Assembly: GCA_021372895.1 (NCBI GenBank)
Contig: JAJFTP010000003.1
Coordinates: 1-37,569, forward strand
Length of the DNA stretch: 37,569 bases
Direction: 5' to 3'
From: Synergistaceae bacterium
Lineage (GTDB): Bacteria; Synergistota; Synergistia; Synergistales; Synergistaceae
Made by a program: the position numbers and the translations under genes. The notes beneath the pieces are model-generated. The model was not told the origin of the DNA and ran no database searches. It saw only the letters and a program-made list of their open reading frames with translations. Shown in pieces: positions 8,686 to 16,045 of this stretch (position 1 is the first letter of the stretch; each line of letters begins with the position of its first letter).

Positions 8686-9905
8686 CCATGACTGACAAAA
8701 ACAACTATGGCACTTATTCAAAGAGGATATCAGACAAAAAGAGGCTGATGATCATAGTCGCTGCGGCAGTCATACTGCTGGCGGCAATAGGGATATTCAG
8801 CAGGAGAGAAGCTCTCTTCTCACAGTCCTCAAACGGGAACGGCAAGCAGGCGGCGGCTGTGAAGATAGAAACGGTCAAAGCAGACAAGACCGTCAGGGAG
8901 AACATAGTACAGAACACCTCCATAGATGCGGTTGACAGGGTAGAACTGCTTCCGAGGGTGACAGGAAGACTCGAGAAACTCCACGTAAGGCAGGGGGACC
9001 GGGTCAGTAAGGGGCAGATAATAGCTACCCTCGAACACGACCAGCAGGACGCCCTGATAGGATCAGTACGTGCCCAGGCGGCATCGGCAAAAGCCGACAC
9101 CGAAAGAGCAAAAGCTGAGATGATGAACGCAAAGACGACCCTTGACAGGTACGAGAGGCTCGTCAAGGAAGGATTCAGTACCCAGCAGCAGTATGATTCC
9201 GTAGAGACAGCTTACTCAAGCGCCAGGGCTTCCTACAACGCGGCGATCGCAAAGGAAAGGCAGACTGCCGCGGAGCTGGAGCGGGTAAGTTCGGCAAAAG
9301 CGGACTATATCATAGTCGCTCCTATAGACGGCACAGTGCTTAATGATTTTTCACTTACTACAGGCGCAATGATATCCCCTAATTCGCCGATAATGGATAT
9401 TGCCGATCTGAGCAGGTTAAAAGCCACACTGAAAGTGCCTGAGTCAAAAATTTTTGTTGTAAAAAGCGGCATGCCTGTATTTCTTAAATTCGACGCTCTT
9501 CCGGATAAAGAGTTTGTTGGAAAAGTGACAAGGGTGGACCAGTATGTAGACCCCTCAACCAGGACCAGCAATGTAGATATCGAACTGGACAACAGAGAGA
9601 CAGGCGGACAGCTGAGGCCGGGGATGTTCGGACAGGCTTCTATAGTGGAAAGAGAGATCAAAAATGCGGTGCTCATACCGGAAAACGCTCTCCATGAAAG
9701 TGAGACGGGATATTATGTATTGCTTGAAGAGGAAGGAACTGCGAAACTCCGTGTCGTTTCAACAGGCACAAGGCAGGGACCCCTGATCCACATCACAGAG
9801 GGACTAAAGCCGGGCGACAGGGTTATAATCTTCGGCGGAAGCACCCTTAATGACGGAGACAAGGTCACTGTGAGCGGAGAAAATAATAATAAGGATAACC
9901 CTTAA
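8682..9905 (+). CDS. Efflux RND transporter periplasmic adaptor (HlyD/AcrA-type membrane fusion protein)
   Basis: Links the RND pump to TolC. I place the start at ATG 8682 (407 aa), where ATGA overlaps the tolC stop and GGGGAGAG lies 4-8 nt upstream. One hydrophobic segment (~23-40) anchors it in the inner membrane. A split lipoyl-like domain follows (PRVTGRLEKL, VRQGDRVSKGQII), then an Ala/Glu-rich coiled-coil hairpin (~120-200) and the returning half (IVAPIDGTVL). A beta-barrel with LRPGMFGQASI completes the family pattern. There is no lipobox. Placement as the last gene (pump, TolC, adaptor) is less common than adaptor-first order. Confidence 0.92.
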   Translation: MTMTDKNNYGTYSKRISDKKRLMIIVAAAVILLAAIGIFSRREALFSQSSNGNGKQAAAVKIETVKADKTVRENIVQNTSIDAVDRVELLPRVTGRLEKLHVRQGDRVSKGQIIATLEHDQQDALIGSVRAQAASAKADTERAKAEMMNAKTTLDRYERLVKEGFSTQQQYDSVETAYSSARASYNAAIAKERQTAAELERVSSAKADYIIVAPIDGTVLNDFSLTTGAMISPNSPIMDIADLSRLKATLKVPESKIFVVKSGMPVFLKFDALPDKEFVGKVTRVDQYVDPSTRTSNVDIELDNRETGGQLRPGMFGQASIVEREIKNAVLIPENALHESETGYYVLLEEEGTAKLRVVSTGTRQGPLIHITEGLKPGDRVIIFGGSTLNDGDKVTVSGENNNKDNP

Positions 9906-9916
9906 TAGGAGGCATC

Positions 9917-10171
9917 TTGGATATAGAGGATAGTATTGCTCAGACACGGGGAAAGTGAATGGAACAAAGAGAACCGGTCCACGGGATGGACAGACGTTCC
10001 GCTTTCTGAAAAAGGACTCCTCGAAGCGCGGTCCGCAGGCAATGTCCTGAAGGAAAAGGGCTTCTCGCTTTTGACAAAGCATATACATCTGTTCTCAAAA
10101 GAGCCATAAAGACACTCTGGTGCGTACTTGAAGAGATGGACCTGATGTGGATCCCTGTAGAGAACTCGTGG
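9917..10171 (+). pseudogene. gpmA: Phosphoglycerate mutase (2,3-BPG-dependent) fragment, frameshifted and truncated
   Basis: One frame reads [14 protein letters not shown] then [13 protein letters not shown], the unmistakable N terminus of GpmA with the catalytic His of the RHG motif. The frame shifts near 10065 to continue as [17 protein letters not shown] and ending PVENSW. Another one-base shift lies near the start (9924-9932), where a stop interrupts the frame. AGGAGG at 9907-9912 probably belonged to the original gene. Homology stops after the Trp at ~10171, where an IS66-like end begins, leaving about 85 of ~250 codons. It cannot make an active enzyme. Confidence 0.85.
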
Positions 10172-10187
10172 ATGGTTTGACGCTTAC
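10170..10187 (+). mobile_element. Solo IS66-type terminal repeat
   Basis: GGATGGTTTGACGCTTAC matches 3778-3795 at 17 of 18 positions in the same orientation and ends at the same GTAA-type terminus (minus-strand sense). No transposase sequence adjoins it. The interior side is directly joined to the gpmA fragment, so the element and the rest of gpmA have been deleted. Confidence 0.55.
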
Positions 10188-10222
10188 CTCCCTGTAAATA
10201 GTCCGGATGCAGAATTTATTTC

Positions 10223-11044
10223 CTATACATTTCCAAGCAGTACTGTATCTAGGTTTCTCTTTGCTGTTACATAAAGTTCACGGAGGACCTGAATATCTGT
10301 GGGACCCCTGTCCAGCATATTTCTGCACGGGAAAAATCTTGTTATATGCAGAGGAATAGACCTGTCCACGCCGGCAATCCAGGCTGAAAGCTCGTTCATT
10401 TCATCCGCAGAATCGTTCTCGCATGGTACGATCAACGTCGTTATCTCGACATGAGCATGCTTTGCAGCTGTAACAATAAACTCCTTCACAGCGGCAAGAT
10501 CGCCACCAAGCTTGCGGTAATACTCTTCGGTAATGCCTTTTAAATCAATATTGTAAGCATCTATCCATGGCAGGACTTCCTCCAGGACCTCCGGCATTAC
10601 ACAACCATTGGTCACCGCCACGTTTTTCATGCCACGCTTTCTTACCTCGATGGCTGTGTCACGGACATACTCATAGCCTATCATCGGTTCGTTATAGGTG
10701 AAGGCCACACCAATATTGCCATCAGGTTTTAACACTTCTGCCTGCTCAGCAAGCACGCCAGGAGACACATATTTTGTCTGCACCTGTTTTTCCGAGGCCA
10801 TCGAGATTGAGTAGTTCTGGCAGAAGGGGCAGTTCATATTGCAGCCGAAGCTGCCGACGGACAGAATCATGCTGCCGGGATAAAACTTTGCAAGCGGTTT
10901 TTTCTCGATCGGATCCAGTGCTATTGAGGTCAGCCTGCCATAATTTATGGAGACGCTTCTGCCGTTTTCATTTTTTCTTGCTCTGCAGAAACCGGTCTGG
11001 CCTTCCTTCAGGCTGCAGTGGTGTATACATACAGGGCATCTCAT
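10223..11044 (-). CDS. amrS: AmmeMemoRadiSam system radical SAM enzyme
   Basis: Radical S-adenosylmethionine protein resembling pyruvate formate-lyase activases, in the AmmeMemoRadiSam group. The 273-residue product has the cluster motif CNMNCPFC (Cys68, Cys72, Cys75; C-x3-C-x2-C). Upstream is an N-terminal set of cysteines (Cys3, Cys6, Cys10, Cys20) typical of this subgroup. TYNEPMIGYE and the Asp/Asn-rich IDAYNIDLKG segment fit the radical SAM barrel. I chose ATG 11044, one base after the stop of the fused Memo-AMMECR1 gene, over a longer frame opening inside that gene. The two genes are surely co-expressed. The substrate is unknown for the family. Confidence 0.88.
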   Translation of the reverse strand: MRCPVCIHHCSLKEGQTGFCRARKNENGRSVSINYGRLTSIALDPIEKKPLAKFYPGSMILSVGSFGCNMNCPFCQNYSISMASEKQVQTKYVSPGVLAEQAEVLKPDGNIGVAFTYNEPMIGYEYVRDTAIEVRKRGMKNVAVTNGCVMPEVLEEVLPWIDAYNIDLKGITEEYYRKLGGDLAAVKEFIVTAAKHAHVEITTLIVPCENDSADEMNELSAWIAGVDRSIPLHITRFFPCRNMLDRGPTDIQVLRELYVTAKRNLDTVLLGNV

Positions 11045-11045
11045 T

Positions 11046-12440
11046 TTAATAATGCCGTACCACTTCAAAACGTTGCAGCCGGACATCCTCTCCGTCACGG
11101 ATGCCTGCCTTCTGTTTTGCTATGGAAATTTGTTCTTCAACCGTATCCACACCGTCAAGATCTGGCAGCAGCAAACCGCGCTTGTGTCCGCTTGAGACTA
11201 TTACTCCGTATCTCTTCACGTCAAGCTGTTTCGGGGAATCTATATCCTCCGGCTGTCCCAGCACGTCAACGCTGTAGACAAGTTCATCCAACTCGGCGGG
11301 GGAGACAGGATCAAAGCGCGGATCCTGGGTGGATGCACTTATCGCATTCCTGATGATCTCCTCAGCAATACAGTTTGTTGTCGGTGCTATTGTGCCGATG
11401 CAGCCGCGAAGCTGTCCATTCTTTTTCAGGGAGACAAAGGTTCCCGCACGTTTCGCAAGTAATTCATCCGGCAGGTCGTCAGGGACATCTATAATTTTGC
11501 CATGCAGTATATAGGATTCCACAGCTTTCCGTGCAAGGTGTACGTATGGATCTTCAGATCCTTTCCCCGCTTTTATATCTTGCTTTTGTTTTTTGAGGTA
11601 CAGGTCAAGAAACTTTCTGTTTGCGTCCGGTTTTTCAGGCAAGAAGACACATACTCCGTATCCCACCCCGAACGGTCCCTCATATGAGAGTTTCTCTGCA
11701 CGGACAGACACACCGTCGAAGCATCCGGCCATTATCATAAATGACCTGTGTCCGCATTCGCCGGCTTTTTTGCAGAATGACTCCGAAAAATCAAACAGTT
11801 CTCCAAAAGCCGCCCGGCTCATAACATCCATGATGCGTCTGTCATAAACAGGACCCTCTTCGCGATAGCCGTAAGGTCCGTCTTCTTTGAGTACGTGTGA
11901 CAGATCTCCGCTGGCTACTATCCCTACCTTGCGGTCAAGCAGTTCCGCCGTTTTCTGTATAAGCATTCCTAGCCTGTAGTGTTCTGACAAAGGCTGTCCC
12001 GACAGACCTATGCGCAGGATCCTGCATTTGATGCTGCCGCCATACGCCTGTTGTATAAAATACAGGGGTACCATTGTCCCGTGATCCAGCTTTTTATCCC
12101 GCTCACCGAGAGTGCCCGCCGATAATCCGCTCAGTTCTGCCTGCCGGCTGAGCTCGGCTGCAAACTTGGCATCGTAGTCCACCTCAAACCGCACACTTCC
12201 CGCACCGAAGCTGTCGAAACTTCCTCTGGCAGATATACCTGGCGAGATATGGAAATAATCTGAGTACATTAAGCTGTGCGGGGAAATCACTATAATTGTC
12301 TCAGGCCCTAGCTCCACGAGCATACTTGCAGCCCTGCCGCAGCTGTTGATGGTATCCTGTATTGCACGCTCCTGTCCCTTACCTACCTCCGGAATGATCA
12401 GCGGAGGATGCGGGACCATTATCGCTGACTGTACTGCCAT
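11046..12440 (-). CDS. amrB-amrA: Fused Memo-like (AmrB) and AMMECR1-like (AmrA) protein of the AmmeMemoRadiSam system
   Basis: A 464-residue two-domain protein. Residues ~1-270 form a Memo/LigB-like dioxygenase fold with His11 (PHPPLI), His55 (SPHSLM), His120 (LDHGTM) and His182 (GDLSHV) as possible metal or active-site ligands. Residues ~295-464 form an AMMECR1 domain with the hallmark LRGCIGT at 344-350. ATG 12440 is preceded by AGGAGG at 8 nt; a longer open frame up to 12617 has no support. The radical SAM partner follows one base after the stop. The family's biochemical role is unresolved, though the three parts are linked across bacteria and archaea, often as separate genes. Confidence 0.9.
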   Translation of the reverse strand: MAVQSAIMVPHPPLIIPEVGKGQERAIQDTINSCGRAASMLVELGPETIIVISPHSLMYSDYFHISPGISARGSFDSFGAGSVRFEVDYDAKFAAELSRQAELSGLSAGTLGERDKKLDHGTMVPLYFIQQAYGGSIKCRILRIGLSGQPLSEHYRLGMLIQKTAELLDRKVGIVASGDLSHVLKEDGPYGYREEGPVYDRRIMDVMSRAAFGELFDFSESFCKKAGECGHRSFMIMAGCFDGVSVRAEKLSYEGPFGVGYGVCVFLPEKPDANRKFLDLYLKKQKQDIKAGKGSEDPYVHLARKAVESYILHGKIIDVPDDLPDELLAKRAGTFVSLKKNGQLRGCIGTIAPTTNCIAEEIIRNAISASTQDPRFDPVSPAELDELVYSVDVLGQPEDIDSPKQLDVKRYGVIVSSGHKRGLLLPDLDGVDTVEEQISIAKQKAGIRDGEDVRLQRFEVVRHY

Positions 12441-12571
12441 AAAGACCGCCTCCTGTTCAATTACGCTATCATATATGAGATATGCGGGTACTGCCATTTC
12501 TATAATTGTACACATATAACCGTATTTTTGCCAGAATTGGAAGACATGCATAATTTTTTTTTGAATATAAC

Positions 12572-12600
12572 TTGTGAGAAACCTGGCCTCTTGATATATA
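12572..12600 (+). promoter_or_regulatory. Candidate promoter of the mgtA-like gene
   Basis: TTGTGA (12572-12577) and TATATA (12595-12600) are separated by 17 nt, with 69 nt to the start codon. The boxes match consensus at 4/6 and 5/6. I see no recognisable Mg2+ riboswitch in the short leader. Confidence 0.4.
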
Positions 12601-12669
12601 CTACGAACTACCAACATCTTAAAAAAAGGCTATTAGTCAAGTTTTATTGGGGTGGAAAGGTGAGAAAAG

Positions 12670-13449
12670 ATGTCCGATAATCAGAATTTTTGGAATACAC
12701 AAGCAGCGGTTCTCCTTAGGGAACTAAAAACCAGCACGGAAGGTCTCTCGTCGGCTGAAGCGCAAAAAAGGCTGGCAGTTTACGGGGCGAACACTATTAA
12801 AAACGAGCATAGCACCAACACCCTTTCTCTGCTTCTATCTCAGTTTAAAAGCCCTATAATTCTGATCTTATTGGCTGCGACAGGAATTTCTGTCTATATG
12901 GGCAATACTGTAGATGCTTCAATTATTTTAGTTATAGTTCTTATAAGCGGTCTGCTGGGTTTCTGGCAGGAATTCAGCGCCGGCACTGCTATGGCAAAGC
13001 TGCTTGAATTGGTGCAGATCAAAGCGACCGTACTGCGTGATTCAAAAGAAGAAGAGATAAGCGTAGAGGCCATAGTCCCCGGAGATATAATAATGCTGAA
13101 GGCCGGGGACATGGTTCCAGGAGACTGCCTTATATGTGAATCAGTCTCGATGTTTGTAGACGAAGCCGCATTGACGGGGGAGAGCTATCCGGTTCCAAAA
13201 GAACCAGGAATATTGCCGGTAGAGACTGTACTCAGCAAAAGAAGCAACTGCCTGTGGATGGGGACTCATGTTATAAGCGGACAGGGCAAGGCCGTAGTGA
13301 TACAGACAGGAAAAAAGACACAGTTTGGCGGCATATCTGAACAGGTGAAGCTAAGGCCTCCTGAGACAGAATTTGAACGCGGCATCAGGCAATTTGGTCA
13401 TTTTCTGATGTTGATAACATTGTTGCTTGTTTTTTCATTTTTGCTGTGA
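12670..13449 (+). CDS. mgtA: Mg2+-transporting P-type ATPase (MgtA-like), N-terminal part before frameshift
   Basis: The first 259 residues of a P-type ATPase: an N-terminal cation-ATPase segment (~1-60), TM1-2 (~60-100), and the actuator domain with PGDI at 137-140 and the dephosphorylation motif TGES at 169-172. It ends in TM3. The start ATG follows AAGGTGAG. The frame stops in TM3 at TGA 13447-13449, just after two T-runs, and the protein continues in another frame from 13443. One added T in either run restores a single ~844-residue protein. The nearest family by appearance is the MgtA group. Alone this part lacks the phosphorylation site and cannot pump. Confidence 0.8.
   Translation: MSDNQNFWNTQAAVLLRELKTSTEGLSSAEAQKRLAVYGANTIKNEHSTNTLSLLLSQFKSPIILILLAATGISVYMGNTVDASIILVIVLISGLLGFWQEFSAGTAMAKLLELVQIKATVLRDSKEEEISVEAIVPGDIIMLKAGDMVPGDCLICESVSMFVDEAALTGESYPVPKEPGILPVETVLSKRSNCLWMGTHVISGQGKAVVIQTGKKTQFGGISEQVKLRPPETEFERGIRQFGHFLMLITLLLVFSFLL
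13430..13449 (+). other. Frameshift site in mgtA (T6 and T5 runs)
   Basis: A T6 run (13430-13435) and a T5 run (13438-13442) directly precede the premature TGA. Adding one T to either restores continuity into the downstream frame (…FAVNIIL…). Both runs are prone to slippage in replication, transcription and sequencing. Confidence 0.75.
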
Positions 13450-15203
13450 ATATAATCTTAAAAAAACCGATACTGGACTCTTTTATGTTTTCTCTTGCTT
13501 TGGCTGTAGGCCTCACTCCGCAGCTGCTTCCGGCGATAATAAGCGTGAATCTCGCCCGCGGCAGCAAGGTCATGTCAGAGATGAAAGTCATCGTCAAACG
13601 CCTGTCCTCAATTGAAAATCTTGGAAGCATGAATGTACTGTGCTCCGATAAGACCGGCACTTTGACAGAAGGTGTTGTTAAACTGCAGGAGACGGCTGAT
13701 TTTTCAGGTGCCCATAGTGACAGGGTATTCACTTATGCCTACCTGAATGCTTTTTTTGAATCCGGGTTTATCAACCCTATCGACGCTGCCATCAGAAACT
13801 TCAAAGCTCCTGATATAACGGCTTTTACAAAGACAGGTGAGGAACCCTATGATTTTATGCGTAAGAGGCTCAGCATCATGGTCTCGCATAAAGAGGGCGA
13901 TATTGAAAATAAAAATATTATTATAACCAAGGGTGCGTTTGACAAGATAATAGAAGTCTGCACTAAGGCTGAAGCTGCAGATGGCAGCATCGTTGATCTG
14001 GAAAGTCTCAGGGATGACCTGCATGCTAAATATCTGGATTACAGCAATGCCGGTTACCGCACCTTGGGCCTCTGCTATAAAGAAAAGGATGTTGATCAGG
14101 CTTTTGACCGGACGCAGGAAAAAGATATGGTATTTTTGGGATTTATCACGTTGTACGACCCTCCAAAGCAGGGTGTATCGGAAACGATAAAAGCTCTCAA
14201 GCAACTCGGCATATCGCTTAAAATTATTACCGGTGATAATCAGTACGTGGCAAAAAATATGATTAAACTTATAGGGCTGCCGGGAGCAAAAATTATGACA
14301 GGTGCTGAGCTTAGTGCAACAAGCGACATGGCCCTCATACACAAAGCCAACAAGGTCAGCGTGTTCGCCGAAGTGGAGCCCAATCAGAAGGAGCGCATAA
14401 TTTTAGCGCTGAAAAAGACAGGCAACGTCGTTGGCTACATGGGCGATGGCATTAACGATGTATCCGCGCTTCATGACGCCGATGTGAGCATTTCTGTCGA
14501 CAGCGCGGTTGATGTTGCGAAGGGTGCGGCTGATATCGTGTTGCTCGAGAAGGACCTTAATGTTCTGCGTGAGGGGGTAATAATTGGCAGGAAGACATTT
14601 GCCAATACCATGAAATATGTCTATATGGCTACGAGCGCCAATTTTGGTAATATGTTCAGCATGGCAGGTGCATCCATGATCATGCCCATTTTGCCACTGC
14701 TGCCGAAGCAGGTGCTGCTTACAAACCTGATGACCGATTTTCCGGAAATGACGATAGCTACTGACAGTGTAGACAGCGAAAGCATCAAGAGGCCCCATCG
14801 CTGGGATATCACGTTTATCAGGAAGTTTATGCTTATTTTTGGTTTGGTGAGCTCCATTTTTGATTATATTACATTCGGAGTTTTGATGTATATCGTAAAA
14901 GCCTCTGATGTCCAGTTCAGAACAGGCTGGTTCACGGAATCTGTAATTTCGGCAGCACTTATTGTACTTGTCATCAGAAGCAGGCGGCCTTTTATGAAAT
15001 CCAGGCCCAGCAGGCAGCTGACAATTGCCACTATCGTGGTAGCAGCGGCAACACTTATACTGCCATATACGCCGCTTGCCGGGTTGCTGGAAGTTGTACC
15101 TCTGTCAGCTAATGTATATGTGTATTTGTTTATAATAATTACAATATATATCATAACAACCGAATTTATTAAAAAAATATTTTATAAATTAGTCAAATCT
15201 TAA
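13446..15203 (+). CDS. mgtA: Mg2+-transporting P-type ATPase (MgtA-like), C-terminal part after frameshift
   Basis: The remaining 585 residues. TM4 contains GLTPQLLP (~22-29), followed by the phosphorylation motif CSDKTGTLT with Asp68. The nucleotide-binding domain with a TKGAFD motif, the hinge GDGINDVSALHDAD, and C-terminal TM5-10 including NFGNMFS and LLTNLMTDFP complete it; the last are MgtA-like. A GTG at 13446 overlaps the TGA of the first part (GTGA), so restart is possible, but no ribosome-binding site precedes it. The simplest reading is a single gene broken by a homopolymer frameshift, real or a sequencing error. Confidence 0.8.
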   Translation: MNIILKKPILDSFMFSLALAVGLTPQLLPAIISVNLARGSKVMSEMKVIVKRLSSIENLGSMNVLCSDKTGTLTEGVVKLQETADFSGAHSDRVFTYAYLNAFFESGFINPIDAAIRNFKAPDITAFTKTGEEPYDFMRKRLSIMVSHKEGDIENKNIIITKGAFDKIIEVCTKAEAADGSIVDLESLRDDLHAKYLDYSNAGYRTLGLCYKEKDVDQAFDRTQEKDMVFLGFITLYDPPKQGVSETIKALKQLGISLKIITGDNQYVAKNMIKLIGLPGAKIMTGAELSATSDMALIHKANKVSVFAEVEPNQKERIILALKKTGNVVGYMGDGINDVSALHDADVSISVDSAVDVAKGAADIVLLEKDLNVLREGVIIGRKTFANTMKYVYMATSANFGNMFSMAGASMIMPILPLLPKQVLLTNLMTDFPEMTIATDSVDSESIKRPHRWDITFIRKFMLIFGLVSSIFDYITFGVLMYIVKASDVQFRTGWFTESVISAALIVLVIRSRRPFMKSRPSRQLTIATIVVAAATLILPYTPLAGLLEVVPLSANVYVYLFIIITIYIITTEFIKKIFYKLVKS

Positions 15204-15253
15204 CAGTCCTAACAGTGATAAGGGTAAAGAGAGAAAACCGGGATGTAATAGGT

Positions 15254-15367
15254 ATGGTACGGATAACTGAGAAGATCCATTATTTCTACGACGGCAAGTG
15301 GCAGAACATAAAATCGATATATAGCAACATTCGCAGCAGACCTTCTGATCCTTCCAAAATCGACTGA
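15254..15367 (+). CDS. Possible small protein of unknown function (37 aa)
   Basis: Not recognised. The frame begins MVRITEKIHYFYDGKWQ and ends SDPSKID just before the terminator at 15382. Aromatic and charged residues are well mixed, and the frame fills most of the space between mgtA and the terminator. The ribosome-binding site is weak. It may be a degenerate gene end or a genuine small ORF co-transcribed with mgtA. Confidence 0.3.
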   Translation: MVRITEKIHYFYDGKWQNIKSIYSNIRSRPSDPSKID

Positions 15368-15381
15368 AGGTGCTTGTTGAT

Positions 15382-15420
15382 AAAAAAATAGGGACTCCCG
15401 TCGGGGGCCCCTATTTTTTT
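15382..15420. terminator. Bidirectional rho-independent terminator
   Basis: AAAAAAATAGGG (15382-15393) pairs with CCCTATTTTTTT (15409-15420), enclosing a further G/C-rich ACTCCC/GGGGGC core. It has T-runs in both directions. It separates the convergent mgtA-side and rubredoxin-side transcripts. Confidence 0.9.
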
Positions 15421-15439
15421 ATCAGTTGTCAGACGGATA

Positions 15440-15769
15440 TTACCACTTGCCTTTGCTTACATGGCTTGCGATCTCGGTCTTGCTTCTCTGCTTGATCACT
15501 GTTGCTTCTTCTGCTGCCTGCTTGAAGAGCGCTACACAGGGAGGATCAAGGTTGATCTCTATTCCCTCTTCTGCAAGCTTCTTAACTTTGTTGGCAAGCA
15601 TTACTATCTCCATGTGGATGTCGTTTGTTCTGACTGACATGAGGACTTTCTTTGCTTCTTCTTCCGTGAGAGCCGTGAACTTATCTTTTTCTGCTCCGCA
15701 TTTGGGGCATTTTCCGGGTGCTTCGGGTCCTTCATGGATGTAACCGCATACCGAACATTTCCACAACAT
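15440..15769 (-). CDS. Rubredoxin-like domain protein (109 aa)
   Basis: Small protein with an N-terminal rubredoxin/rubrerythrin-type metal knuckle: Cys5-x2-Cys8 and Cys21-x2-Cys24, with the CGYIHEG and CPKCGAEKDKF patterns. The remaining ~75 residues are helical and charged and not recognised as a known catalytic domain; no ferritin-like di-iron ligands are visible. Such proteins in anaerobes usually serve electron transfer or oxidative-stress defence, which here is inference only. ATG follows GGGAGGT at 7 nt. It is a single gene with its own promoter, divergent from an MFS transporter. Confidence 0.75.
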   Translation of the reverse strand: MLWKCSVCGYIHEGPEAPGKCPKCGAEKDKFTALTEEEAKKVLMSVRTNDIHMEIVMLANKVKKLAEEGIEINLDPPCVALFKQAAEEATVIKQRSKTEIASHVSKGKW

Positions 15770-15872
15770 AATATCTACCTCCCGTGTATTTTAGTAAAGG
15801 ATTCTTTCCAAGGTGCATTTGATGTTTTGCCAAGATGAAAAGACAAACTGCCAAATATTTAAGGCAGTTATG

Positions 15873-15887
15873 ATTATACCACAAAAA
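15873..15887 (-). promoter_or_regulatory. Extended -10 promoter of the rubredoxin-like gene
   Basis: The minus strand reads TTTTTGTGGTATAAT, with a perfect TATAAT (15873-15878) and the TGG extension. No strong -35 is visible. The leader to the start codon is about 100 nt. The sequence is an inverted copy of the element at 15986-15999. Confidence 0.6.
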
Positions 15888-15985
15888 GCCTTGTTTTTAA
15901 TTATTATAAATTTCAGATAATTTTTTCGCTGATTTATATGGATAAAAATGAAAACTATGAATAATGGGATTATAGTTTCTTATGG

Positions 15986-16000
15986 TTTTTGTGGTATAAC
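15986..16000 (+). promoter_or_regulatory. Extended -10 promoter of the MFS transporter gene
   Basis: The plus strand reads TTTTTGTGGTATAAC, with TATAAC at 15995-16000 and a TGG extension. It lies about 45 nt before the TTG start. The first 14 bases are identical, in opposite orientation, to the promoter at 15874-15887. Confidence 0.5.
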
Positions 16001-16045
16001 TTTTCTGTAAACATCATTTTTTGTATACACGTGGGGGTGTTGCAT

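Noticed and set aside
3796-10169. Efflux operon as an intact composite transposon
   Set aside because: Both IS ends point the same way, neither element is complete, and their flanking bases differ, so no functional composite element or target duplication can be shown.
12441-12617. Extended N terminus of the Memo-AMMECR1 protein
   Set aside because: No family similarity and no ribosome-binding site; AGGAGG precedes ATG 12440.
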